Position numbers and translations under genes: made by a program
The notes under the pieces: generated by a model
Told to the model about the DNA's origin: nothing
Seen by the model: the letters and a program-made list of their open reading frames with translations, nothing else
The model's database searches: none
Source of the DNA: a bacterium
Lineage (GTDB): Bacteria > Actinomycetota > Acidimicrobiia > Spongiisociales > ZC4RG35
Direction of reading: 5' to 3'
Length of the DNA stretch: 64,000 bases
Assembly: GCA_028823995.1 (NCBI GenBank)
Contig: JAPPFD010000040.1
Coordinates: 62,001-126,000 of the forward strand
Part shown: positions 33,388-41,800 of the stretch, one piece after another
How the letters are laid out: every line of letters starts with the position of its first letter
Numbering within the stretch: the stretch's first letter is position 1

Positions 33388-34986
33388 TCACATCCGGAAC
33401 ACGCCGAAGGAACTGGTCCCCTCGACTGGACCGGAATGCACCGCCGACAAGGCGATGCCCAAGGCGGTGCGGGTGTCCCGGGGATCAACCAACCCGTCGT
33501 CCCAGATGCGGGAGGTGGCGAAATAGGCCAGTTCCTCTGCTGAGATCTGGTCCTCGATCTTGGCTCTGACGGCGGCGTCGAGTTCATCGTCGTAGGGCTC
33601 TCCGCGGCTTTCGGCGGCGGCGCGGCGGATGATGGACATCACCCCGGCCAGTTGTTTGGGTCCCATAACCGCAATCTTGTGGTTGGGCCACCCGAACATG
33701 AAGCGAGGGTTGTATGCCCGCCCTGACATGCCGTAGTTGCCCGCCCCATAGGAGACACCCGCTAGGAGCGAGATGTGGGGCACCGTCGAATTGGCCACCG
33801 CGTTGATCATCTTGGCACCGTCTTTGATGATTCCCCGCTGCTCGTAGTCGCGTCCCACCATGTACCCGGTGGTGTTGTGGATGAAGATGATGGGAGTGTC
33901 ATACCGGTTGCACAGCATGATGAACTCAGTGGCTTTGTGGGCCTCCTCGGAGAATAGGATTCCCTGCTGGTTGGCCACCACTCCTACTCCGAAGCCATGT
34001 ACGGATCCCCATCCGGTCACCAGCGACGGGCCGTACAGCGTCTTGTACTCGTCGAAGAGGGATCCGTCCAGCACCCTTCCCAGCAGTTCCCGCATATCGA
34101 AGGGGATCCTCAGATCCTGAGGGATCAGTCCCAGGAGGTCCTCAGGATCGTGCTCGGGTTCGACGGCGGCCCGCGTAGGGCCGTATCCCTGCTTGCGCCA
34201 GTTCAGATGGGCCACGATCTCCCGACCGATCCGCAGGGCGTCCATCTCGTCGACCGCGAAATAGTCGGACAGTCCCGAAACCCGGGAGTGCATCTCGGCG
34301 CCGCCCAACTCCTCGTCGGTGGATTCCTCGCCGGTGGCCATCTTCACCAGGGGCGGGCCGCCCAGAAAGACCTTGGCTCTCTCCCGGACCATCACCGCGT
34401 AGTCGGCCATCCCGGGCAGGTAGGCTCCGCCCGCCGTGGAGTTCCCGAACACCAGCGCCACCGTGGGGATGCCGAGTTGAGATAGCTGGGTCAGGTTGCG
34501 GAAAGTCGCCCCTGCCATCACGAAGACCTCGGCCTGCTCGGTAAGGACGGCGCCTCCGGACTCCACCAGGTTGATAAGGGGCAGGCGGTTGGCCCTGGCG
34601 ATGTCCTGGGCCCGCAGGGCCTTGAGTGCTCCGATCCTGTGGATGGAGCCTGCCTGGCTGGTGGGGTCGTTGGCGGAGATGACACACTCCACTCCCTCCA
34701 CCACCCCTATCCCGGTGATGAGATTCCCGCCCAGGGTCTTTCCGGTTCCCCAGCAAGCCAGGGTAGAGAGTTCCATGAAGGGGGAGTCCCGATCCACCAG
34801 CAACTCGATCCGCTGGCGGGCAAGGAGTTTGCCTCTGGACAGGTGGCGCTTCACGTATTTGGGTCCACCCCCCTTCCGGGCCTGGGCCATCAACTCCTCG
34901 AACCCGGCGAGCGTGGTGACCATGGACTCCCGGTTGGCCCGGAACTCCGGAGACGACCGGTCGATCTTGGTGGGCAGGACGGGCAT
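33388..34986 (-). CDS. Acyl-CoA carboxylase carboxyltransferase (beta) subunit, methylcrotonyl-CoA carboxylase-like
   Basis: A 532-residue biotin-dependent carboxyltransferase that transfers CO2 from biotin to an acyl-CoA. Both carboxyltransferase halves are present. The N half shows VESGGAVLTEQAEVF and GNSTAGGAYLPGMADYAVMV. The C half shows HNTTGYMVGRDYEQRGIIKDGAKMINAVANSTVPHISLLAGVSYGAGNYGMSGRAYNPRFMFGWPNHKIAVMG. The GAGNYGM(S/C)GRAY pattern and FGWPN are those of methylcrotonyl-CoA carboxylase beta more than propionyl-CoA carboxylase. The biotin carboxylase/carrier subunit is not nearby. It is divergent from an isomerase-like gene, with 47 bp between start codons. Confidence 0.9.
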   Translation of the reverse strand: MPVLPTKIDRSSPEFRANRESMVTTLAGFEELMAQARKGGGPKYVKRHLSRGKLLARQRIELLVDRDSPFMELSTLACWGTGKTLGGNLITGIGVVEGVECVISANDPTSQAGSIHRIGALKALRAQDIARANRLPLINLVESGGAVLTEQAEVFVMAGATFRNLTQLSQLGIPTVALVFGNSTAGGAYLPGMADYAVMVRERAKVFLGGPPLVKMATGEESTDEELGGAEMHSRVSGLSDYFAVDEMDALRIGREIVAHLNWRKQGYGPTRAAVEPEHDPEDLLGLIPQDLRIPFDMRELLGRVLDGSLFDEYKTLYGPSLVTGWGSVHGFGVGVVANQQGILFSEEAHKATEFIMLCNRYDTPIIFIHNTTGYMVGRDYEQRGIIKDGAKMINAVANSTVPHISLLAGVSYGAGNYGMSGRAYNPRFMFGWPNHKIAVMGPKQLAGVMSIIRRAAAESRGEPYDDELDAAVRAKIEDQISAEELAYFATSRIWDDGLVDPRDTRTALGIALSAVHSGPVEGTSSFGVFRM

Positions 34987-35033
34987 AGACGCTTGGAAGG
35001 CTACCGTCCGTCACTGCCGTATTCTTTGCGGGT

Positions 35034-35843
35034 GTGAGCTACAGACACATCCAGATCGAGACCGAGGGCCACATCGGGTGGCTGTGGCTCAACCGTCCTG
35101 ACAAGATGAACGCCTTCTCTCCCGACCTGTGGGAGGACCTGCCCCGGGCGGCCGACGAGTTGGGCGACAATCCCGAGGTGCGGGTGATAGTGGTGGCGGG
35201 CCGGGGTCGGGCGTTCACGGTGGGAATCGACCTGAACATGCTTGGCGACCTGGCGCCCCGCGGGGGGTCGCCGGTGGCGTTCCGGAAGGCCCTGTATGGC
35301 CGTCTCAAGGAACTCCAGCAGACCTTCAGCGCTCTGCAGCGTTCCCCCGTGCCGGTTATCGCCGCGGTTCACGGGTGGTGTATCGGGGCGGGAATGGACC
35401 TCATCACCGCCTGCGACATCCGGCTGGCCGCTTCCGACGCGGTGTTCTCGGTGCGGGAGACCCGCATGGCGATGGTGGCCGACATGGGCACCTTGGAGCG
35501 GCTTCCCAATGTGGTGTCGGCAGGCCATGTGGCGGAACTGGTCTACACCGGAAAAGACATAGACGCGGCCCGGGCGGAGCGGATGGGGCTGGTAAACGAG
35601 GTCTATCCGGACTCCGCCGCGCTGATGGAGGGCGCCCGGGCCTGGGCGAGCCAGATCGCCTCCAACTCTCCCCTGGCGGTGCAGGGCGCCAAAGCGGTGC
35701 TATCGGCCGAGGAGGGACGGTCGGTGACGGAAGCCTTGGACTATGTGGCCCTCTGGAACACCGCCTTCCTGGAGTCCAATGACCTGGCCGAAGCCATGGC
35801 CGCTTTCATGGAGCGGCGGCCTCCCCGGTTCACCGGAGATTGA
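35034..35843 (+). CDS. Enoyl-CoA hydratase/isomerase family protein, dienoyl-CoA isomerase (ECH1)-like
   Basis: The 269-residue protein has the crotonase fold. The oxyanion-hole segments are GRAFTVGIDLNML and HGWCIGAGMDLITACDIRLAA. The stretch FSVRETRMAMVADMGTLERLPNVV matches delta3,5-delta2,4-dienoyl-CoA isomerases, where Glu (VRE) and Asp (VAD) are the catalytic acids. The role would be to shift double bonds of unsaturated acyl-CoAs in beta-oxidation. The start is GTG, with TATTCT eight bases upstream. It ends exactly where the convergent exonuclease gene ends. Confidence 0.88.
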   Translation: MSYRHIQIETEGHIGWLWLNRPDKMNAFSPDLWEDLPRAADELGDNPEVRVIVVAGRGRAFTVGIDLNMLGDLAPRGGSPVAFRKALYGRLKELQQTFSALQRSPVPVIAAVHGWCIGAGMDLITACDIRLAASDAVFSVRETRMAMVADMGTLERLPNVVSAGHVAELVYTGKDIDAARAERMGLVNEVYPDSAALMEGARAWASQIASNSPLAVQGAKAVLSAEEGRSVTEALDYVALWNTAFLESNDLAEAMAAFMERRPPRFTGD

Positions 35844-36719
35844 TCAACCCGGGTCGGGGGCCCAATGGTGCACCCTGGGGGGATTGCGGAACCCGAGTTC
35901 CTTACAGAGCGCCTGGTACTCCACCCGATTGACGCCGCGCCAGCGGATCTCGTCCAAGGTCGGGGAGATGGGGGCGTCCCGCCTGAGGGTGGTCAACTCC
36001 CTGAACAGCAGGACATCGTCCTGTCGCTCGCCCAGATTCTTGGCCAATCGGGCCGCCCCTCTCACCGGCACCTCCCAGTCCCGAGGATCGGGAGGGATGT
36101 ACTCCAGGTGCTGGTAGTGCCCCAGCACCGTGGCCGATGACTTGGCGCCCCAGCCGGGGATGCCGGGAATGCCGTCCGCGGAGTCTCCCACCAGCGCCAG
36201 ATAATCGGGGATTGACTCCGGCGCCACCCCGAATTTGGCCCGCACTCCGTCGGCGTCGAGCATCTGGCCCTTGCGACGATCGAAGGTCACCACCCGTTGA
36301 CCCGAGACGCACTGGGTCAGGTCCTTGTCGGGGCTCACCAGTATCACCCTTTCCGCCTCTGGAGAGAAGCGGTGGGCGCCGCTGGCCATGGCGTCGTCGG
36401 CTTCGAATTTGGTCATCCCCCACACCGTGACTCCCAGGGCCCGGAAGGCCCGCTCCGCCAGGCCGAACTGGCCCATGAGGTCCTCGGGTACGCCCTCACC
36501 GGTCTTGTAGCCGTGGTACATGTCGTTGCGAAAACTCTCGATCACGGTGTCGGTGGCCGCGGCGATGTGGGTCAGGTCGGGGTCCCGCAGGAGCGAGAGG
36601 GTGGTGTTCAGCAGTCCGTAAACGGCCCCGACCTCGCGACCATCCGGCGAGGCACGGGAAGGAAACCCGAAGTAAGCGCGGAACAGTTCGTATGTACCAT
36701 CCAGCAGATGCACGAACAT
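35844..36719 (-). CDS. 5'-3' exonuclease (DNA polymerase I-type FEN/PIN domain)
   Basis: A 291-residue stand-alone flap/5'-3' exonuclease like the N-terminal domain of Pol I. Metal-binding acids appear in LLDGTYELFRAYF, FEADDAMAS, SPDKDLTQCV and DYLALVGDSADGIPGIPGWGAKSSATVL, the last being the helix-hairpin-helix region. It would remove RNA primers or 5' flaps in replication and repair. The ORF-track start (36755) precedes MFVHLLDG; the ATG at 36719 is chosen because the fold starts with that strand. Its start codon is only 12 bp from the divergent gene's. Confidence 0.9.
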   Translation of the reverse strand: MFVHLLDGTYELFRAYFGFPSRASPDGREVGAVYGLLNTTLSLLRDPDLTHIAAATDTVIESFRNDMYHGYKTGEGVPEDLMGQFGLAERAFRALGVTVWGMTKFEADDAMASGAHRFSPEAERVILVSPDKDLTQCVSGQRVVTFDRRKGQMLDADGVRAKFGVAPESIPDYLALVGDSADGIPGIPGWGAKSSATVLGHYQHLEYIPPDPRDWEVPVRGAARLAKNLGERQDDVLLFRELTTLRRDAPISPTLDEIRWRGVNRVEYQALCKELGFRNPPRVHHWAPDPG

Positions 36720-36731
36720 TCTGATGATGCT

Positions 36732-37265
36732 ATGAAGGATCCTGGAAGTGGTCAAGCCGACGCTGAAGGAAGCGAGGAGGCTGCGCCGGTTGAGGGATCG
36801 GGCGCGGAGAGTTCCGACACCGGAGATGACGCGTTCGAGGGAGAGAACGGACCCGGCTGGAGGGAGGCGGGCGAGGAACTGAACGACCTCAGGGACACTT
36901 TTCGTTCCAGCTACCAGGAGGGCGCCGCGGAGGGTCCGTCCAGGGAGGACGTGATAAACGCCTTCCGCACCTTGGGAGAGGCAATTACGAACATCGCCTC
37001 AGGCGCCGGGAATACCCTCAAGGATCCCCAGGTGAAGCAGCAGGTCAAGAAGACCACGTCCTCCGCCGTCTCGGCGATCAGCGGGATTCTCCTGGAGTGG
37101 AGCGCCGATTTGCGGAGCCGCCTGCGGGAAAAGGAAGAGCAAGAGGAGCAGGAGGCCGGGGATCCCGCCGATGCTGAATCCGGCTCCTCCCACGCAACCA
37201 CTGCCGACGCCGAAGGCTCCGATGGCGAGGTCGGCGGTCCCGACCCCGCCACTACGAGAGCCTGA
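36732..37265 (+). CDS. Acidic hypothetical protein
   Basis: I do not recognise this 177-residue protein. The N-terminal 50 residues and C-terminal 45 are acidic and Gly/Ser-rich and probably unfolded. The middle (about 55-135) looks helical: GEELNDLRDTFRSSYQEG, EDVINAFRTLGEAITNIASGAGNTLKDPQVKQQVKKTTSSAVSAISGILLEWSADLRSRLREKEE. No signal peptide or membrane helix is seen. The start is placed at ATG 36732, with ATG 36708 possible. It lies 15 bp before the rhodanese gene and may share its transcript. Confidence 0.65.
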   Translation: MKDPGSGQADAEGSEEAAPVEGSGAESSDTGDDAFEGENGPGWREAGEELNDLRDTFRSSYQEGAAEGPSREDVINAFRTLGEAITNIASGAGNTLKDPQVKQQVKKTTSSAVSAISGILLEWSADLRSRLREKEEQEEQEAGDPADAESGSSHATTADAEGSDGEVGGPDPATTRA

Positions 37266-37280
37266 GCCAGGGAACATCCG

Positions 37281-38123
37281 ATGGCGCTGATGGCTGCCGA
37301 GGTCCTGGCCGGGCGGCTTTCAGACCCGCGGACGGTGATCGGTGATGTGCGGTGGTACCTCGCTGATCCCGACCAGGGCCGGGTGGAGTATTACCGCGGG
37401 CACCTGCCGGGTGCGCGGTTCGTGGATCTGGACACCGACCTGAGCGGAACGGAGGGTCCGGGTCGTCACCCCTTGCCTTCGGTGGACGCGTTCACTCGTG
37501 CCCTGGGGAGAATGGGCATCAGCCCCGATCACACGGTGGTGGCTTATGATGCTTCCGGAGGGGCGATAGCCGCCCGCCTGTGGTGGATGCTGGACTCGAT
37601 AGGGCACCGGTCGGTGTTCGTGCTCGATGGAGGATTCCAGGCATGGGTGGAGGCGGGCCTGCCCCTTACCACCGCCGTTCCCCGGACCTCGCCTGTCGAC
37701 TACCCCCCGTCGCAGGGGTGGAGGGGAGTGGTGAACGGGGATCAGGTGCGTTCGTTCCTGGGTCGCCGTCCCATCCTGGATGCCCGCTCCGAGGACCGCT
37801 ACCGGGGCGAGAACGAGGTGGTGGATCCCCGGGCCGGCCACATTCCAACCGCCCGCGCCGCCTTTTTCGGGAAGAACCTGACTCCCGAAGGCAGGTTCCT
37901 TCCTCCTGAGTCGCTGCGACTGCGTTACCGGGCTCTGGGGGTAGGGGAGTCTGACGCCGCTGTCGCATATTGCGGAAGCGGGGTCACTGCGTGCCATAAC
38001 CTCTTGGCGCTGCGTCTCGCCGGATACTTCGGGCACCTGTATGAGGGGTCCTGGAGCGACTGGTCCAGCCGTCCCGATCCCCTGGTGGCCACCGGACCGT
38101 GCCCGGGAGACGCCCCCGCGTAG
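37281..38123 (+). CDS. Thiosulfate/3-mercaptopyruvate sulfurtransferase (two-domain rhodanese)
   Basis: This 280-residue protein moves sulfane sulfur from thiosulfate or 3-mercaptopyruvate to an acceptor. It has an inactive N-terminal rhodanese domain (VIGDVRWYLADPDQGRVEYYRGHLPGARFVDLDTDLS) and an active C-terminal one (PILDARSEDRYRGENEVVDPRAGHIPTARAAFF). The active loop is YCGSGVTAC, with the first Cys as the catalytic residue. CGSGVTA is the mercaptopyruvate-sulfurtransferase-like form. It acts in the cytoplasm. The molybdopterin oxidoreductase gene follows in the same direction after about 90 bp, suggesting a shared sulfur theme (inference). Confidence 0.92.
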   Translation: MALMAAEVLAGRLSDPRTVIGDVRWYLADPDQGRVEYYRGHLPGARFVDLDTDLSGTEGPGRHPLPSVDAFTRALGRMGISPDHTVVAYDASGGAIAARLWWMLDSIGHRSVFVLDGGFQAWVEAGLPLTTAVPRTSPVDYPPSQGWRGVVNGDQVRSFLGRRPILDARSEDRYRGENEVVDPRAGHIPTARAAFFGKNLTPEGRFLPPESLRLRYRALGVGESDAAVAYCGSGVTACHNLLALRLAGYFGHLYEGSWSDWSSRPDPLVATGPCPGDAPA

Positions 38124-38211
38124 TGAGGCCGAATCGGCCTGCGCTGACGCCGGCCGGAAGCTCTCGATTCCCGGCGAAGATAGTCCGCCGTCCAAAGTAT
38201 TCTTGGGGATC

Positions 38212-39948
38212 ATGCGTTCTTTAATCTCTCGTTCTCACCATAGGATCGCCGGTGCGGTGGCGGCGGCGCTGGCTCTGGCGGTCGGCGAGTTGATCGCCGG
38301 GGTCTCTCCGGCTTCCGTCTCCCTCACCGAAGCGGTAGGCGGCCTGGCGATCGACTATGTTCCCCCACCCGTCAAGGACTTCGCCATAGCGGTGTTCGGG
38401 ATCCACGACAAGCTGGCCCTGATCATCGGAATGGTGGTGGTGACGGTGGTGCTGGGGGCTTTGGTAGGAAAAAGGGCGGCTCGGCGTTGGTCGGTGGCCG
38501 TGTGGGTGTTCGGCCTCTTCGGCCTGTTGGGCGCTTTCTCCCTGCAACGGGAGCCTGATATCGGATGGCCTTCGTCGATTATCTACGCGGCTGTGGCCGC
38601 GGCGGTGGCCCTCGTCGCACTCCGGGTCCTCTATCGATGGCTCCCTGCGGCGGCGGCCGAGAGCGGCGATGCTTCCCTCGTTGAGGAAGACATGGATGTA
38701 GACGAGCACGCCGCCGACGAGATCGACCCGAGCGAGGGGACTCCCGAGCCTGAGATCTCTCGGCGGAAGTTCCTGGTGGGAGTGGGGGCAGTATTCGGGC
38801 TGGCGGTGGCGGCGGCAGCCGGCGGTCGCTTGCTCCTGGAGCGCACCAAACAGGCCCTGGCCGGCCGGGAAGACGTGGTGCTACCCCAGGCCACCGAGAC
38901 GACCACAACCACCAGCCCGCCCACGACCGCGGCGAGCCCCTCAACCACCGAGGCGGCCGCCGGCGCGGTCGAGGCGACCACCACCACTGCGGAGGCTACG
39001 ACCACCACCGGTCCGGCTGTGGAGGGAGCGGGACCGCTTCCTGCCGGACACTCTCTGGACGTGGATGGGATCAGTCCGATTATCACCCCCAACGACCAGT
39101 TTTACCTGATCGACACCGCACTCAGCAAGCCTCAGGTGAACCTGGAGGAGTGGACCCTGAAGGTCACCGGTTTGGTGGAGAACCCGTACGAGATCAACTT
39201 CGATGAGTTGCTGACCCGACCGCTGGTGGAGCGATACGTGACCCTGTCATGTGTCTCCAACCAGGTGGGAGGCTCATTGGTCGGTCACGCCAAGTGGCTG
39301 GGCGTGCCGCTCAGCCTGATCCTGGACGAGGCGGGGCTCCTTCCCCAAGCGGAGCAGATCGTGGGGCGCTCGGTGGACGGATTCACGGTTGGTTTCCCCT
39401 CCAGCATTCCCTATGACGGTCGGGACGCCCTGGTAGCGGTGGGCATGAACGATGAGCCGCTTCCCATCGAACACGGGTTTCCGGTCCGGTTGGTGGTGGC
39501 CGGGCTGTACGGTTACGTGTCTGCCACCAAGTGGCTCTCCGAGTTGGAGTTGACCACTTGGGACGGGTTTGACGCCTACTGGGTACCGCGAGGATGGGCC
39601 AAGGAAGCGCCTGTGAAGACCCAGTCGCGCATCGACACTCCCATCGAGGGGCGGATCGCCGCCCGGGCAAGGGCCATCGCCGGGGTGGCTTGGGCCCCCC
39701 ACCGTGGGGTTGACCGCGTAGAGGTGCGGATCGACGAAGGCGAGTGGATCGAGGCCGAGTTGTCGAGTGAGATCTCCGACAATTCGTGGCGACAGTGGAA
39801 GGTTGACTGGGACCCCGAGCCGGGCCGGTACAGGCTCCAGGTGCGGGCCACCGACGGCGACGGGATCACCCAGACCGAGTTGCGGGTTCCTCCGGCCCCA
39901 GACGGGGCGACCGGCTGGCACACCATACACGTGACCGTGGTCGCCTGA
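38212..39948 (+). CDS. Membrane-anchored molybdopterin-dependent oxidoreductase (sulfite-oxidase family)
   Basis: A 578-residue protein. The first 145 residues contain about four membrane helices. After an acidic stretch comes a twin-arginine-like motif SRRKFLVGVGAVFGLAVAAAAGG (183-205), then a Thr/Ala-rich linker. The sulfite-oxidase-fold molybdopterin domain follows (about 280-480), with Cys347 in TLSCVSNQVGG as the predicted Mo ligand and VPLSLILDEAGL after it. A C-terminal Ig-like dimerisation domain (HRGVDRVEVRIDEGEW...QVRATDGDG) ends it. The catalytic part should face outward, linked to the membrane. The ATG at 38212 was chosen because the ORF-track start lies inside the rhodanese gene. 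The substrate is unknown; sulfoxide or sulfite chemistry is possible. Confidence 0.9.
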   Translation: MRSLISRSHHRIAGAVAAALALAVGELIAGVSPASVSLTEAVGGLAIDYVPPPVKDFAIAVFGIHDKLALIIGMVVVTVVLGALVGKRAARRWSVAVWVFGLFGLLGAFSLQREPDIGWPSSIIYAAVAAAVALVALRVLYRWLPAAAAESGDASLVEEDMDVDEHAADEIDPSEGTPEPEISRRKFLVGVGAVFGLAVAAAAGGRLLLERTKQALAGREDVVLPQATETTTTTSPPTTAASPSTTEAAAGAVEATTTTAEATTTTGPAVEGAGPLPAGHSLDVDGISPIITPNDQFYLIDTALSKPQVNLEEWTLKVTGLVENPYEINFDELLTRPLVERYVTLSCVSNQVGGSLVGHAKWLGVPLSLILDEAGLLPQAEQIVGRSVDGFTVGFPSSIPYDGRDALVAVGMNDEPLPIEHGFPVRLVVAGLYGYVSATKWLSELELTTWDGFDAYWVPRGWAKEAPVKTQSRIDTPIEGRIAARARAIAGVAWAPHRGVDRVEVRIDEGEWIEAELSSEISDNSWRQWKVDWDPEPGRYRLQVRATDGDGITQTELRVPPAPDGATGWHTIHVTVVA

Positions 39949-39988
39949 GGGCGGTTGGGTCGGACCTGAACCCGGGCAACCAATCCGG

Positions 39989-40609
39989 ATGGATCCCGGC
40001 TTAGTGACGTTGGGCCCCGATGGGGCTCGGCGCTGCTGGTGGGGGTCTGAGCCTGCGGAGTACCGCCGGTATCACGATCGGGAGTGGGGCTTTGGAGTCA
40101 CCAGTGATGAGCGGCTGTTCGAGAAGATCTGCCTGGAGGGGTTTCAAGCGGGACTGTCGTGGCTGACCGTGCTCCGCAAGCGGGAGAACTTCAGGGACGC
40201 CTTCTCGCGTTTCGATCCCGAGCGGGTGGTCGAGTTCGGGGAGGGGGATGTGGAACGGCTGATGGGAAATGCCGGGATCATCCGCCATCAGGGGAAGATC
40301 CGCTCGGTGATCAACAATGCGGCCCGGGCCTTGGAGATGGCGGCTTCCCGCGGGTCGCTCTCGGGGTTCTTCTGGGAGTGGGCGGAGTTCGAGTCGGCGC
40401 CCCGTCGTGCTGCCCCACCCGCTGTAACCGGGGAGTCCACCGCCTTGGCCAAGGAACTTCGCAGTCGCGGGTGGACGTTTGTGGGTCCCACCACCTGCTA
40501 CGCATTCATGCAGGCCATGGGCCTGGTCAACGATCATCTGGAGGACTGCTGGGTGCGGGAAGAGGCGGAGGAGTCCCGCCGCCGGGCCGCCGGAGAAGTC
40601 CTGAACTAG
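39989..40609 (+). CDS. tag: DNA-3-methyladenine glycosylase I (Tag)
   Basis: A 206-residue base-excision repair enzyme that removes 3-methyladenine from alkylated DNA. The zinc-site residues of Tag are all present: Cys in RRCWWG, His in YRRYHDREWG, and His and Cys in MGLVNDHLEDCW. The base-binding region FEKICLEGFQAGLSWLTVLRKRENFRDAF and the helix-hairpin-helix-like part are intact. The ATG at 39989 is used; GTG 40004 is a shorter alternative. It stands alone, with no linked alkylation-repair gene. Confidence 0.95.
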   Translation: MDPGLVTLGPDGARRCWWGSEPAEYRRYHDREWGFGVTSDERLFEKICLEGFQAGLSWLTVLRKRENFRDAFSRFDPERVVEFGEGDVERLMGNAGIIRHQGKIRSVINNAARALEMAASRGSLSGFFWEWAEFESAPRRAAPPAVTGESTALAKELRSRGWTFVGPTTCYAFMQAMGLVNDHLEDCWVREEAEESRRRAAGEVLN

Positions 40610-40669
40610 CGGGAAGCCGAGGGCGCGGGGAGCGCTGCATGGAAGCGCCCCTCCCCCCGACCCGGCAAC

Positions 40670-41605
40670 CTAGGGATTGGTGGTCTGGCTGCGGATGAAG
40701 GTGGCGGTCATGAGATCGAGATGTCCCCCGCCTCCGTTCTCGTACATGGTTATCTGGGTTCGGTCCCGCCGTCCGGGATGCTGTGCGCGGCAGAGTTCGA
40801 AGAGGTCGGCCTGGATGTCCTCGTCGTCAATGAGGCCGGAGCCCAGCGGGATCACCAGATCACCGCATTCGTGAACCGCCGCATCGCGGGAATCCACGAA
40901 GATGGTGGCTCTCCGTATGACTTCGTCGTCCACCTCCCGGCAGTGGGGCAGGAAGGCTCCCACCAGGTCCAAGTGCGTTCCGGGTTGGAGTAGTTCTCCC
41001 CTGACCAGGGGTTCGACGGTCATGGTGGCGGTGGAAATGATGTCGGCCACGGACACCGCTTTGTCCAGGCTGTCCGCCACCTCACCACCGGTGGCTTCGG
41101 CCAGTTCCTCCGCCTTGGAGCGGGTCCGGTTCCAGATCAACACCCTGCGGAGGGAGGGCCGCACCTCCCGATGAGCGGCGATCAGATGAGGCGCCAGGCC
41201 GCCGGCGCCCACCATCAACAGCGTTCGGCTGTCCGGTCGGGACAGCAGCCGGGAACCGAGGGCGGAATCCGCCGAGGTCTTCCGGTAGGTGAGTTCGGTG
41301 CCGTCCATGATCGCCAGGGGCTTCCCGTCCGCTCCGTCGAACAGGACGTACACCGCCTGGACCGAGGGGAGAGCGGAGACGACGGGGTTGTCGGGGAAGA
41401 CAGTCACCAGCTTGACCCCCAGGGAGTCCCCCGGCTGCCAGGCGGGGAGACCCAGGAAGACCTCCTGGGATCCGGGTGGTGAGTAAACGACCCGACGGAC
41501 ATGGGCGGGCGGGTCGAGATGGCTCCGATAAAGGTGGTCCACCAGCTTCCCGTAGGGCGCCAGCCCCGCCACGGCGGCTCTGTCAAGAAACGGAATGGAG
41601 TCCAT
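40670..41605 (-). CDS. Ornithine cyclodeaminase/mu-crystallin family oxidoreductase
   Basis: The 311-residue protein has the family's order of a split N-terminal dimer domain (VRRVVYSPPGSQEVFLGLPAW; LGVKLVTVFPDNP; YVLFDGADGKPLAIMDGTELTYRKTSADSALGSRLL) and a Rossmann domain (LLMVGAGGLAPHLIAAH; VLIWNRTRSKAEELA). Members include ornithine cyclodeaminase, alanine dehydrogenase and imine reductases, and they cannot be separated by sequence alone. The Lys in LGVKLVTVFP and the Arg in YRKTSA are the usual substrate-carboxylate binders. It is convergent with tag and has its own upstream gap of about 195 bp. Confidence 0.85.
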   Translation of the reverse strand: MDSIPFLDRAAVAGLAPYGKLVDHLYRSHLDPPAHVRRVVYSPPGSQEVFLGLPAWQPGDSLGVKLVTVFPDNPVVSALPSVQAVYVLFDGADGKPLAIMDGTELTYRKTSADSALGSRLLSRPDSRTLLMVGAGGLAPHLIAAHREVRPSLRRVLIWNRTRSKAEELAEATGGEVADSLDKAVSVADIISTATMTVEPLVRGELLQPGTHLDLVGAFLPHCREVDDEVIRRATIFVDSRDAAVHECGDLVIPLGSGLIDDEDIQADLFELCRAQHPGRRDRTQITMYENGGGGHLDLMTATFIRSQTTNP

Positions 41606-41800
41606 CAGGCCGGGGGGCCTTGGGGGTTCGGCACGACCGGAAGTCTAGGCGCGGCCTGGGTGCCCCGAGGGGGCCACCCCATCGCCGGCCGGAATCGATG
41701 TCGGTAGCAAGGCCCTCCCAATCCATAAGATGCCTGTTAGCCCAAGGGATTGAGAAAGCAGATATCCTCTGTGGGCATTGCGACCCAAGAGGGAGACGTA

